Assembly: GCA_018806915.1 (NCBI GenBank)
Contig: JAGKQI010000061.1
Location: 1,612,001-1,676,000, forward strand
Direction of reading: 5' to 3'
DNA length: 64,000 nt
Source of the DNA: Phytophthora colocasiae
Lineage: Eukaryota > Oomycota > Peronosporomycetes > Peronosporales > Peronosporaceae
The stretch's first letter is position 1, and each line of letters opens with the position of its first letter. A program made the translations under genes and the position numbers. The notes under the pieces were generated by a model. It searched no databases. It was not told where the DNA came from and saw only the letters and a program-made list of their open reading frames with translations. Shown one piece after another: positions 9,420-21,525 of the stretch.

Positions 9420-11086
9420 CTACATCCCGCATCGTAGCTCAGCAAGCGAGGCGTATAGTGATATCCCTTTGACTGGGGGAAGAGCAATGAACCTGGACGT
9501 GAGTTTTTCTGCATCGTCGAACTCGCCCCTGCGGACGTGGATATTGGCCACCGACTCGATTAGATCTAGGTCGAAACCACGAGAAGCTCTGTTAGCAGTC
9601 TGCGTGAGAAGAAAATAAAGTAAAATGTACGCACATGGATCTGCCGGCGACGCAGTGAGCATCTCTTTTAGTAATTTGAAACGGAGGTCTGTCAGACTAG
9701 CAGGAAGATCTCACTCAGTCCAGTGAATGTAGCAACATGAACAGATAGACGTACTGGCCCAAGCTGCTGGTGTTTCGAATAGCAAAAGTGATCTCATCTG
9801 GACTTGCGAGTGTCGGGTCTTCGATGTATTCCTGTTCACGGAGGATCCTGCTGCGCGTCAATTTAACACCGCCTAGCCTTGCATATCTGTTGCTGCTGCA
9901 TACAAACCTGTCCACAAAAGCAAGATCCTTGTGTCTGTCCTCTGGAAGCGCGAGATCGATGAATTTGGTTAGTAGATCTGAACAAACACGACAGTTGTTA
10001 GCACTATTGTTGAATATCGTCTTCGTAAACTCGTACCAACAGCCTCTTTACGTTGCTTCCGCTGCAATGCTCGCGTAAAGAGATACTGAAGAGCTGCTCT
10101 CCGCTGCAAACAGTGACAACAGTGTTAGATTTCGCAAACACGTCCTCAGCGCATTAGCTCCTACGCGTAGCCGTTGTTTCTCCAGCGTTTCCTCCATCAT
10201 TTCTGCGGGTATTCGAACGAGATCTTTCTCCTTCATCATCCGACACGCGGCGTCATAGTTCTCAAGACATCTCGCTGTGTCACGAAGGCGATCCCACAGA
10301 CGAGCGAGCTGTGAGAGATTGGCGTCAACACATTTTTTTCTAGTCACCAATCCATTATCACGCAGCCCACCTTTAGATTCGCCACATAAGGGTCGAGCAT
10401 TTCCTTCCGGTCCAGCCTCACCTGTCGAATCTGGTCCATTAGCTGCTTGAATTCCACCGCAGAGACTCTGTCCGTCCTCCTCTTCACATCTGACACAAGC
10501 TCTGCCGGTGTAGCTGCTCGACTGACATTCTCCACGTACGATGAGCTCCCAGGACGCACCACAGCTGGCGCCGAAGCATCCAACTGCTCCAAGTGGAGAC
10601 GCAGCACCGCCACGTCCCTATCGCGGACCGCCTTGGCACGTTGAAGTCGTTCATGGCGTTCCTTCCTGCAGACGTGATCGCATATAAGTTCAAGTCAACA
10701 CTAATACGGTAGCCCAACCATCACACCCACTTGTCCTTGACATTCTGCAGCCGCTTCTTCTCAGCCTGACAATGATCCTGCAGGACTCGGATCTGCTCCA
10801 ATACAGCCGTACGCTGGTTGTAGTGAGTTGCATTATCTAAACAACAGTGAATGCGTGCAGTATTAGCACCACCAAGTTTGTGAGGGGCTCCGATACACTA
10901 CAGACCGGCGTGAAGGGCGATTTTTAGCTCGTCTCGAGTGTCCAGTTGCATAATTCGCACCAAACTTCGAGTACGATCTCTCTGAGCTTCACGTCGTAGT
11001 AATTCCTCATGCGCTTGAGCCTTTTGCTGGTCATGGCGAAGCTGCAGCGCTGCAGCAATGGCAGACCGGGATGTTGAAGTTGTCAT
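9420..11086 (-). CDS. Six-exon helical/coiled-coil protein, unrecognised
   Basis: Exons, minus strand: 11086-10906, 10836-10731, 10665-10371, 10308-10052, 10003-9755, 9696-9420. All five introns are GT-AG and frame-consistent, giving 454 aa. One donor (GTCTGT, intron 1) is weak. Residues 1-150 are Gln/Arg/Glu-rich coiled coil (HEELLRREAQRDRTRSLVR). The middle is helical, including DRLRDTARCLENYDAACRM. The C-terminus, with LIESVANIHVRRGEFDDAEK, resembles a TPR-like helical repeat. No signal peptide or membrane span. I do not recognise the family; a weak likeness to the mitofilin C-terminus is not enough to name it. The start is the first ATG of the exon. Confidence 0.6.
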
Positions 11087-11781
11087 CCTCTTCAAACTGA
11101 TACTGCACGTGAACCGTCGCGGGAAGCTGCTACTAAGACGTTTTATTGACAAAGATATCGGGAAATATTCGACACTAAGGATAGCTCTTTAAAGCAGGAA
11201 CGTGTTGGTTACAACTGCATACATGAAGAGACATCATTATCAATGGCAAGAGCGACAATAAACGAGGACTTCCGTCCTCTAAAAGCTACCATTTAGTGTT
11301 GGTGGTCTTCTTCGACTGGCTTCTCGGAAGTTCAAGCCGTCGGTTCTAAGCCCCACAAGATCGCATACAAACTCCAAGTCAACGTGCATGCGTACGTCAC
11401 CGTGCGTGTCTGCGTAGCCAATCAGCTCGCAGCGGGATCTTTCCCTTATTTCTTTTCGTCACTACACTCAAGCCTTCTTGTCCCGTAATACATACATACT
11501 TCACACTAAAATCGCCGGACCTTTCCCACCGACTTGTCACTAAAACCAGGTACCCTGTCAGCTTCGAAAAAAAGACCAGGCGTCGCTTTCCTACGTCAGC
11601 AGCGCCACACTATTCGGCATTTGCCTCTAAACCACTCAAAGCTCCAGCGCAGAGCCGAGGCACAGCACAAGCGAACGTCAGCGACATACGGGTAACAAGT
11701 TGTTAACAACCAGCCAGTCAGGAACTTAACGCCCCAGAAGTAAGAGTCTACTACGGTACAGACCAGCATACAGTGGACCGA
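11087..11781. other. Intergenic, divergent promoter region
   Basis: About 700 bp between the divergent starts of the helical-protein gene and the bZIP gene. It contains pyrimidine-rich stretches but no convincing ORF, RNA gene or repeat. Confidence 0.4.
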
Positions 11782-12904
11782 ATGTCGCTCGAGTACGGGA
11801 TGCCCATAGTGCTCCCGCCCATTGGGCCTTTATTCGCCAGTAGTGGCTCTCCTGTAGCTCAATTACTGGCCTATGAGAGCGAGGAACAGCGTGAACAGTA
11901 TGAGGAAGACATGGCGCGGTACTTCGGCGTCCCTTTGCCGAGTTTTATCCGTCGTCGACGTGAGGAAGAAGCTGCGAATCTTCGCACGCCTACGAGTGTC
12001 CAACCCAGCAGCTTCCCCACCGCTGGGTTCCCTCCTAACACGTCTCCAGTGAAGAAGGACGGAGCGAAGACCAAGAACGCGTTGCCGCTGCTGCAATTGG
12101 ACTCCCCCACACAGACAGACACGAACGAGACGGAGCATTCATCTCCTTCTGGGGAAGAGGAGAAGTTACGTGTGAGTAGAGAACGTAACCGCCTTCATGC
12201 TCAACGTACGAGAATTCGGAAGCGGGAGCTGCTGGAGAGCTTGAAGGAGCGTATTGAGGCGCTACAGGACGAGTACGAACTGCTGAAACAGGCTTACGAC
12301 TTCCACGCTACAGCTGTGTGTCTGCTGAGATTGGGCAACGTCATGGACGTCCCTTGTGTGCACAAGCTCGAGCAGGTCGGCGTCAACTCCACGGAGGACA
12401 GAGACGAGGACGGACAGCTCTGCGAGACAGTGAAATCCACGTCCCATGAAAGCGACGCAGAAGCAGACCACGAAGAGGCTCATGAACACGAGAAGGGCTG
12501 TATCTGCTTCGGTAAAGAACAAAGCAGCGAGTCCTGCACGTGTGTGAACGCACAGCTTAATGCTAACGGAAAGAGACCGTATTCCTCCGCTGCTACCAAC
12601 AGCAACATGCTCGTGTGCTCCAAGGAGGAGCGCGAACGTGTGCGACGTGAACGAAACCGTCTGCACGCACGAAGAGCGCGACTTCGCAAGAAACTCGTTC
12701 TCGAGAAAAGCCAGCAGGTACGAAGCTGTGATTCTACCGTTTCTATTGTGTTGAAACTCATTTTTCTAACATCTCCTTTGACTTCTCCAGGCTGTGCACG
12801 ACCTACGCGAGCGCAACGACCGTCTCCGCAGTCGCTTGAGCGTGCTGGTGTCTTCAATCTACGGGTCCGAGGCCTGCCTGGACGACCCGGACGCCACATC
12901 ATGA
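11782..12904 (+). CDS. bZIP transcription factor with two basic regions
   Basis: Two exons, 11782-12717 and 12791-12904, with a 73-bp GT-AG intron, give 349 aa. The first ATG is 11782. Two bZIP-like basic regions are present. The first is RERNRLHAQRTRIRKR (residues about 136-151), followed by a short Leu/Ile zipper (LLESLKERIEALQDEYELL). The second is RERNRLHARRARLRKK (about 292-307), and its zipper crosses the splice (AVHDLRERNDRLRSRLSVL). Between them lies an acidic His/Glu/Cys-rich linker. The near-identical RERNRLHA cores suggest internal duplication. His replaces the usual Ser/Ala of the NxxSA signature. Nuclear DNA-binding regulator by family; the targets are unknown. Confidence 0.85.
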
Positions 12905-13151
12905 TCTCAGCCAGGCGTTGAACGCCTGTCATCACCCTCAAGCGCGATGGGACGGCTGGATCTTCGACTTGCATCGAGGCAAGTGATTCGGTGCGCGCCG
13001 CTCTATCTAACTCTTATGTATCTTTATCTATGGGCCGGCATTTTGACCGGCTGGGGCTGCTTCAATGTAAATACAGCAGCATAGCATTACATTTCGATAT
13101 CCTCTTCTTCTTGTTGCTATTGTGAAGCGTCGCACTTACGAATTTGCTCTG

Positions 13152-16085
13152 ATGACTAGAGCTGCTAACCTGAAGCTTCCGATATCGTCGTCTCCTGTGA
13201 CAAAGAGAGGGTCATTGTCGAAGTTACGCGACGATGACGGTCTCAGTAGCGTTGGGGACGACGATGTAATGGATATGAGCATGGATGAAGATCTTCTTCT
13301 GGAAATTCGAAGTACGAGAAGGAAAAAAAGTAAGATGAAATGGACTTGGTAGTACTTACTAACTCGATTTCCATAGTGCTTGTAAAGAAGGAGAAATACT
13401 TGAAACAACTGGAAGATCAACTTCGAGATGAAGGGGACGATAGTGGTGATCGACAAACGATAATGTGTCAAGAGCTGTACGATGAAGAAGACGAAGAACC
13501 GAAGCGTAAAGAGATTCTGACCAAACAAAACGCACATCAACGAAATGAACCACAAGAAAAGACAAGAAAATTGATATCACTGCTGACAGGAAGGACCTCA
13601 AAGCTCCTGTCACTAGCTACAGAACACTATCGAGCTTGCTTTGTGGATATAAATCCTATCCAGCTTCGAGATATTCGTGAGTTGGTTCTTGTGAGTCAAG
13701 ATCTACAGATCCACCAGTTGCGTTCATTGAGCAAGAATCTCTTCTTGTTCAGTGCTTTGCGATCCGTCAACTTATCGAATAACCAGCTCGACGACTCTGG
13801 CTGCAAGGAAATCCGTAAGGAGAGCGCTTTTTTTCTTTTTAGGATGGCGTAATGCTGACAACCTTTTCAGGGGACCTCATGTGCTGTCCAGGACTCCGAG
13901 CTCTCGACTTATCGCGAAATTTACTAGGACGACTGACAGCTCGTACAATCTGCGAGAGACTACGACATCAAGCTAAACTTCTCTCACTGAATCTTCACGG
14001 GAATTTATTCTTCTCGGATGGAGGTGAGACAGCAAGAGAGACTGCTCGCTTGTTTGCAACAGGTAAGTCAACATTACGACAGAGATAATATGATATTCTA
14101 ACGCTATTTTATTTTGTGAAAGCTATCGCTGGGAACGAATCTCTCTTACAATTTTGTCTGAGCGTTCCTGATCAGCTAGAAAAGGTCGTGTCACTTGGGA
14201 TAGATGTTACTTCCCGTCGAAAGCCGAGTCAAGTGAAGAATCAGGGAAAAGATGTCGAAATCATGAGTGCTGCAGCGGAATTCAGCCAACATTTAGCCGG
14301 ACAACTTCGACAAGGGAATAACCGCAGTAGTCTCCAGTCTATCGGACTTTGCTACGCTGAATTCTCTCGCCGAGCTGTTCTCAACACCGTTAAGATGGTC
14401 AACAGACTCACGACGTTAGATCTCTCGTTCGCATTCATCGGCATCCCAGGAGCTCAAGTTGTAGCCGCAGCCTTTATGATCGAGGGCTACGCCACACTTA
14501 CACAGCTCAACTTGCACTGCAACCGAGTGAAATCCATGGGGACGAAGATGATCCTATCAGCTTTACGTAGGAACGAGCGACTGACCTTCCTGGATTTAAG
14601 TCACAACGAGATCCGTCACGATGCTCTTGACGCTGTAGTCGAGCTGCTAAATGATAACAAGGTGCTTTCGCGGCTAGATCTATCGCAGAACGAATTGATT
14701 GGAGGTGAGACGGAGGAAATTCAATATCTTCGAGATGCTGTCGCCAAACACCGAGCTTTGCTAAGTCTGGGTCAGCTAAACAGGTAAATTGCAGTGCTGA
14801 AAAAGTTGTGCTGTGGAAACTAATGATGTTATGTCGTCTGCAGTTTAGCTGCGAATGAAGAGAACGAACGAGAGTTGCAACGCGCTCTGGATAGGAATCG
14901 TATAGCTGAAGACCGCGAAATCCTCGACTCAATCAATGTTGTCTGTGCATCAAGGCTCACGGATGAAGCTGCACCTTCGAGGCAACGTAACCTGCTTAAC
15001 ACGGTAGTGGAATTAGGAGGTGGAGCACAATCAATAACAGTGTGGAAGCGGAAGATCACGAAAAATGGACGGCTAAGCTTGAAGTGGAGAATGGCAGTGA
15101 GAACGAAGATATCCGTTACTGAGAGTAAAACCTCATCTCTCGTTTGGAAGTTGGTCGCCAACCGGAAGTGCGACGTGCGTGGTTCAGTAGAAGACGACGC
15201 AGCAATACAAACACTACCAGATGAACCAGGTAGGTAACAGAGCTAAAGAACTTTTGAGGAAACACTTTACATTGTTTGTGGAGCAGGATCTTCCTACGCT
15301 CTGTATTCGGCAATGGCGTACTGTGATAAGGGCGACACAGTTTCTCTTACTATTGGGGTCCACTACGACGATGTCACCAATACCAAGGTGCTGTACAAAG
15401 TATGTGTCAAAGATATTGCGTTCATTCCGCATCACGTACGTAGACCAGCTCCAAAGTGCAAGTTCTTTCAGTATCTAACAGTTTTTTTTTGCATTATTTC
15501 AGCCTCAAGACCGTCGTCATTTGCTGTTTTTCTTGTCTCCGAGTCTTTCAGGAACGCCAGTCCAGTGGCAAATGAAGACTCAACGACGTATGATCTCCTC
15601 AAAAAATCGAGAAACTGATCCAGCATCTTTTCTATGGGAGGGAATCGTCCAGAGGATCTACATTCACACGACCGGTTCCTTTCGGCTGCTTGCCCGTGTA
15701 CAATTTCTATTCTCTGATAAACTCGCAGGAACCAACGATAAGAAGTTCTTCATGTTAGAGACCCTCTACTGGTGGCAGCTCCAGCGATCCAGTTGCTGGG
15801 ACCCTCAGACGAACGATGTTGTTATGGAAGGAACGTATCTCGACATGTACGGAGTAATACGAGACGACTGTGAGGTGGTGTTCTACCTGCCATCAATGGA
15901 GTGGATGGTCGGTGAATATCTCCAGTTTTCCACCACATCAGCGAATGAGGACGTGGGTCTTCGGGTCGTTGACTTTCAGCTATTCCACGAGGTACTAACA
16001 CTTTGGCGACACTTTCATTTTGAATTTGACTAAATCCTTTTGTTGGCAGGTGGTACACTGGGAAAATTACGTCGATCATGTCTAA
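13152..16085 (+). CDS. Eight-exon leucine-rich-repeat protein
   Basis: Exons: 13152-13329, 13377-13814, 13871-14062, 14123-14783, 14844-15229, 15287-15435, 15503-15991, 16050-16085. All introns are GT-AG, 47-67 bp, with consistent phase, giving 842 aa. N-terminus: acidic/basic low complexity. Residues about 190-520: RI-type leucine-rich repeats (LRSVNLSNNQLDDSGC, LRALDLSRNLLG, LTFLDLSHNEIRHDALDAV, LSRLDLSQNELIGG). A coiled segment follows. The C-terminal 300 residues form a beta-rich Trp/Tyr-containing domain that I do not recognise (FFMLETLYWWQLQ, WMVGEYLQF). Probably an intracellular scaffold by its repeats. The stop lies 122 bp before the CRN start. Confidence 0.82.
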
Positions 16086-16207
16086 CAATCGCAATCAGTC
16101 ACAATTTATCCTCGTCAAGATTTATCCATCAACAATGTGCAGCATTCGACATTGACAACAGTTTTCTACTTTTCTCATTCAGCAATCCGCGGGTTAGTGA
16201 GAACGAG

Positions 16208-19089
16208 ATGTTGGTGCTCTTCTGCGCTGTTGTTGGCTCGGTGAGAAGGGTGTTTCATGTCGAGATTGATGACGATAAGACTGCTTCCGAGCTGAAGGCG
16301 GCGGTTGTGGACCAGAGCCGAGGGGCAATTACAACTCCTCCTGTGGACTTGCAGCTCTTCTTGGCGAAAAAGAACGACGCGTGGCTAGAATATGATGATC
16401 TGGACGCGGTGCTTCAGCGTGGAGACGTGACTTCGTATCATAGGATGCCAGAGCCATTCAAGCTAAACAACTCGAAGCTTTTTGGGTCTGATGTTTCTCT
16501 TGGAGAAGGTGTGATTCACGTGTTGGTGGTGCTTCCACCCGCAATGGCAGTTTCCTCCACACTAAACCTTGGAAATATCGTGTCGATCCATTGCGCCATC
16601 GTTGGTGATGCGGGGAAGCTGTTCGCTGTGGACATTGACGAAAGCAAGAAGGTGTATAATTTGAAGGAAGCGATCTGCACGCGGCAACAGTACCAGTTCC
16701 GTGTTGACGATATGAGGTTGTTTCTGGCGAAGAGCAACAACGAATGGCTGGATGGTGACGATGCAGCAGCGCTTAGTCTCGATATCTATGGACGTCCACA
16801 GGGTTTTACGGAACTGATGAATCCATTGCTACCGCTGAAAGACGACAAACACTTTGGAGCAGGTTTTCAATCGGGTAGAGGCCAAATTCAAGTGCTGGTG
16901 GTACTTCCGTTTGGCGTCATGATCAATATCGAAGAAGAAAAAGGTAATGCGGAGCTCGAGCTTTACCAACAACGTGGGAAAGAGATCCAGGATAAATGCG
17001 GAGACTACTGCCGACCGATTCTCGAGAACATCGACACGCTATACCAACTGAATTCAAAACACCCACTTCCATTTCTTTGTGTGGAAGGATCATCGGGCAT
17101 GGGGAAGTCTCAGTTGGCGTTTGCCTTGGGGGGAAACCGCCCGTGGTTTTATTGGCCTGTTACTGCATTAGGCGATGTCTCTCAACGCCTATACAAAAAT
17201 TTTACAGCGATTTCGAAAGCGTTCGAGAAAGTAACCCGTGACGACAAGCCAATGGACAAGGCTGAAAGTGACATTTTGAACTGCCGATCGTGCATTTATG
17301 GTGAAGAATGCTTGTGGGCATACGGATTCATCCTGATGCTGTTGAAGTACAGCTGCCTGGAAGGCCATCAAGCTGGGGAAATGCTACGAATTGAAGAGGA
17401 AGCGCTATTGTACGTGGAAAAATGCAACTTGGCTACAATCGCCGACTTTCGTGAACGGATGAAAGCTGACGGGAAGCTTTTACCGTTTTTCGTACTGGAC
17501 GAAATGACGCCTAGCGCTGGGGATACAAAGTTGGTAGCTTTTCAACGGAACGTATTTCGCGCCTGTGGGTTGGTTGTGGTTTTGATGGGGACAGACGCCA
17601 CGATCACTGATTTGGTATTCCAGCAAAATGGAGGAGGCTTTAAAGAAAGATGTCACTGGGTAACTATTTTCCCTCGTTTTCCTCCGATCCAACCGATGAA
17701 GTTTATGGACGAAGAGAAACAGGCAGTGTGGGATGACGTGCAATCTCAGTATCGGATTCTGGAAGTGATTGTTAAAAATTCTCGTGGGCGTTTCTCCAGG
17801 TATTTTGCTGAGCGTGTAGTGGAGTACGTGAGTACGAGGTCTGACTTCAACCTGTGTGATTTGCTGGATGATGCTCTTGGTGAAGTCCATCGATTGACAA
17901 GCGCAGGCAAGGATTTCATGAATAAGGAGAACGGGCCAGAGGCACAGATGATGGCAATCTCCTATTCAAATGCTGATCCTGGCAACTTACCTGGTACGTC
18001 GAATGACATTGAAAGCGGCAGTACGAAGAGAATGAAATCGTGGGGTGGGAAAGAACTAGTGACGAAGAAAAGAAAACTTGAGAAGGGGGTCGATTACATG
18101 CATGTACATTTTGCCAACCTGATTGATGAGCAGCCATCCAACATAGATGTCTTGAACGGTAAATTGTACTGCTGTGGGAGCCAAAGTTCCGTTTCCCGAC
18201 GATTGAGGAGGACCTGCTACTCTACCTTGCTGTTTTGGGTGGGAAGAAGTACTCGGCCTACTGTAACGATCGCCTGACTCGTTCAGTTTTGCATATCTTC
18301 TCGGCGTCAGCTGAAAGACGTGGATTCCCCTACCACGAAAACACAAACGCTTTAAGCTACGCCTTCAATCCTTACGAGAATATGGTCGCTCACATGATTT
18401 TCTGTGCATCGCGGAGAAATGGAGTACGGGGAATCCGTTTCGAGAATTTTTTCCCTTCCTTGCTCAAAGAATTTCAAGAGAAGATCCAACAAAAACCAAT
18501 GTCGATTGTCGTTAACGGGATGGTGAGTACAACCACTATTAGGGGTCTGTTGGAGGGATATGGTGGTTTGACCGAGCTTCTTGATGCTACTGTTCCCTTT
18601 TTGGCTCCGCCGAACGCCCAGTGGCCACAATACATTCTAGACACTCATGATCATGGATGCCACTTTGGCCATCTCTCCCGCCTTAAGAATCAACAGAGGA
18701 GTGATATTTGCGTATATCACCAGAACAACAGTGGCAAGCCACTATTTCTGTGCGAGTGCAAATACAGGGATAAAAACCTCTGCTTGGGCACAATGACCAC
18801 GATGATGAACGGATTGGATTCAGCTTGGAAGGAAGACCATGAATGGAACGTGATATTGGTATTTTGCGTGACATTGGCAACATTCAAGAATTCTTGGGAG
18901 CGTCTAGATATTGGGTGTGTCAAGATCGATTGCCGTGGTGAAGAGAGCTACCGTGCCGAGTGGGTATTTCAACCAGATGACGGTGCTCGAAAGAAGTTGG
19001 TTATTGTGCTGGAAACGGGGACTTTGAACGCTAAGGTACACTTAGACGTTGACGAGTCAGCAGAGTCGTTGGAGCGTTTGGACGTTTGA
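16208..19089 (+). pseudogene. CRN-type effector, double LFLAK header, NTPase + nuclease, frameshifted
   Basis: From ATG 16208 a CRN header appears: LFLAK at residues 50-54 and HVLVVLPP at 104-111. A second, diverged header follows in the same frame, with LFLAK at 171-175 and QVLVVLP at about 233. Next come a P-loop (GSSGMGKS, residue 294) of a STAND-like NTPase, a basic NLS-like stretch near 18065 (KKRKLEKG), and a PD-(D/E)XK nuclease domain with SDICVY...LFLCECK at about 18700-18770. Compared with its neighbour, 10 bp are missing at about 18174, which throws the nuclease out of frame; the first frame stops at 18277 and the nuclease frame runs to 19089. The LFLAK header is tied to host-cell delivery in Phytophthora CRNs. 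A truncated NTPase-only product remains possible. Confidence 0.8.
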
Positions 19090-19267
19090 GAACATCTTCC
19101 TAGGTTACTTTTTTTCTAAACGTAAGGTACAATACCAAGTGAAAACTAACGTACACAAAACACTGCGAAATGATAAGAAGGTTCCGATCTGAAGAGAGCA
19201 ATCCAGGGTGGTTCGCTTCGAAGCTGGGCCGCGTAGCTAAAATACGATACTGCTTCAGCGTGCAGGC

Positions 19268-21375
19268 TTCACTTCGTATCATAGGATGCCAGAGCCATTC
19301 AAGCTAAACAAACAACTCGAAGCTTTTTAGATCTGGTGTTTCTCTTGGAGAAGGTATGATTCGTGTTGGTGGTGCTTCCACTCGCAATGGCTTCCCGTCC
19401 GCATGTACTAGTATTACCTAATCCTAGGAAGATCGTGTAAATTAATTGTAAACATTGGCGAGAAAACAAGTCAGCGGATGAGTTGAAGATGGCAATCAAG
19501 GGAGGATCATCGGGTATGGGGAAGTCTCAATTGGCGTTGCCTTGGGGGGAAATCGACCGTGGTTTTATTGGCCTGTTACTGCATTAGGAGATGACTCTCA
19601 ACGCATATACCAAAATTTTACAGCGATTTCGGAAGCGTTCGAGAAAGTAACCCGTGACGACAAGCCAATGGACAAGGCTGAAAGTGACATTTTGAACTGC
19701 CGATCGTGCATTTATGGTGAAGAATGCTTGTGGGCATACGGATTCATCCTGATGCTGTTGAAGTACAGCTGCCTGGAAGGCCATCAAGCTGGGGAAATGC
19801 TACGAATTGAAGAGGAAGCGCCATTGTACGTGGAAAAATGCAACTTGGCTACAATCGCCGACTTTCGTGAACGGATGAAAGCTGACGGGAAGCTTTTACC
19901 GTTTTTCGTACTGGACGAAATGACGCCTAGCGCTGGGGATACAAAGTTGGCAGCTTTTCAACGGAACGTATTTCGCGCCTGTGGGTTGGTTGTGGTTTTG
20001 ATGGGGACAGACGCCACGATCACTGATTTGGTATTCCAGCAAAATGGAGGAGGCTTTAAAGAAAGATGTCACTGGGTAACTATTTTCCCTCGTTTTCCTC
20101 CGATCCAACCGATGAAGTTTATGGACGAAGAGAAACAGGCAGTGTGGGATGACGTGCAATCTCAGTATCGGATTCTGGAAGTGATTGTTAAAAATTCTCG
20201 TGGGCGTTTCTCCAGGTATTTTGCTGAGCGTGTAGTGGAGTACGTGAGTACGAGGTCTGACTTCAACCTGTGTGATTTGCTGGATGATGCTCTTGGTGAA
20301 GTCCATCGATTGACAAGCGCAGGCAAGGATTTCATGAATAAGGAGAACGGGCCAGAGGCACAGATGATGGCAATCTCCTATTCAAATGCTGATCCTGGCA
20401 ACTTACCTGGTACGTCGAATGACATTGAAAGCGGCAGTACGAAGAGAATGAAATCGTGGGGTGGGAAAGAACTAGTGACGAAGAAAAGAAAACTTGAGAA
20501 GGGGGTCGATTACATGCATGTACATTTTGCCAACCTGATTGATGAGCAGCCATCCAACATAGATGTCTTGAACGGTAAATTGTACTGCGGCAAGTTTGTG
20601 TGGGAGCCAAAGTTCCGTTTCCCGACGATTGAGGAGGACCTACTACTCTACCTTGCTGTTTTGGGTGGGAAGAAGTACTCGGCTTACTTTTGTGCGAATA
20701 TAACTCGCCCAGTCTCCAAAGTCTTCTGGATGCACTGGAGAGGTTTCCAGTTGTATGAGAAATGGTCGCTCAAACGATTTTTTGTGCGTCGCGAAGAAAT
20801 GGAGTGAGAGGAATTCAATTCAAGGACTTTTTACCCTGTTTACTTCAAGAATTTCAGGATAATGCTGAGAGAAAACCAATGACGGTTGACGGGGAAAAGA
20901 AGACTACGCAAGAGATATTGCAGGGATACTGTGATCTTTCCGGGTTTCTTACTTCTACAGTTCCCTTCTTGGCTCCACCGAATGCTCAATGGCCTCCATG
21001 TGTCCTTGATACGCGCGAAAATGGATGCAACTTTGGTCATTTCGTTCACACGAATCAAGAAAGGAAGGGTCTTTGTGTATACGAGGCAGGCGTCAGTGGA
21101 ACTCCACTGTTCCTGTGCGAGTGTAGACTGAACGCAGATGTAAATGCGTTGACGGAGATGATTGACAGATTGGATTCTGTTTGGAAGGGGGATCACGAGT
21201 GGAAGATCGTGTTACTATTCTGCGTGAAGCTAGCAGAGGTCCAAAAAGTATCCTGGAAACGTAGAGACGTAGGCTGCGTCAAGATCAAATGCCGTGGTAA
21301 AAGTACGAATGGGTTTTCCATCCGGATGAAGGAGCTCGCAAGAAGTTGATCATTGCGATGGAAACAGAGATGTAA
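19268..21375 (+). pseudogene. Second CRN copy, headless and frameshifted
   Basis: Tandem duplicate of the upstream CRN. Only the tail of the first header survives (19268-19400, matching from 16431). It joins by deletion directly to the P-loop region (19505), where a single missing T shifts frame. The NTPase body (19542-20690) is almost identical to 17126-18265 and open. Another one-base loss near 20756 breaks the frame before the nuclease domain (20762-21349). That nuclease is diverged, and the catalytic-lysine position reads LCECR, not LCECK. The header, LFLAK and two frames are lost, so it is a pseudogene. Confidence 0.8.
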
Positions 21376-21525
21376 GGTGTTAAGATAAAAATTGATAGGG
21401 ATTTTTTTCTTCTTCTTTTATTTTCTTTTCGATATGAAGATGTCTCTCAACTTGAAGACTTTTTATCGAATTTTATTGGTCCATATTATCCTTTTTCCAC
21501 CAATCCTCTTCACTCTTCCCTCAAC

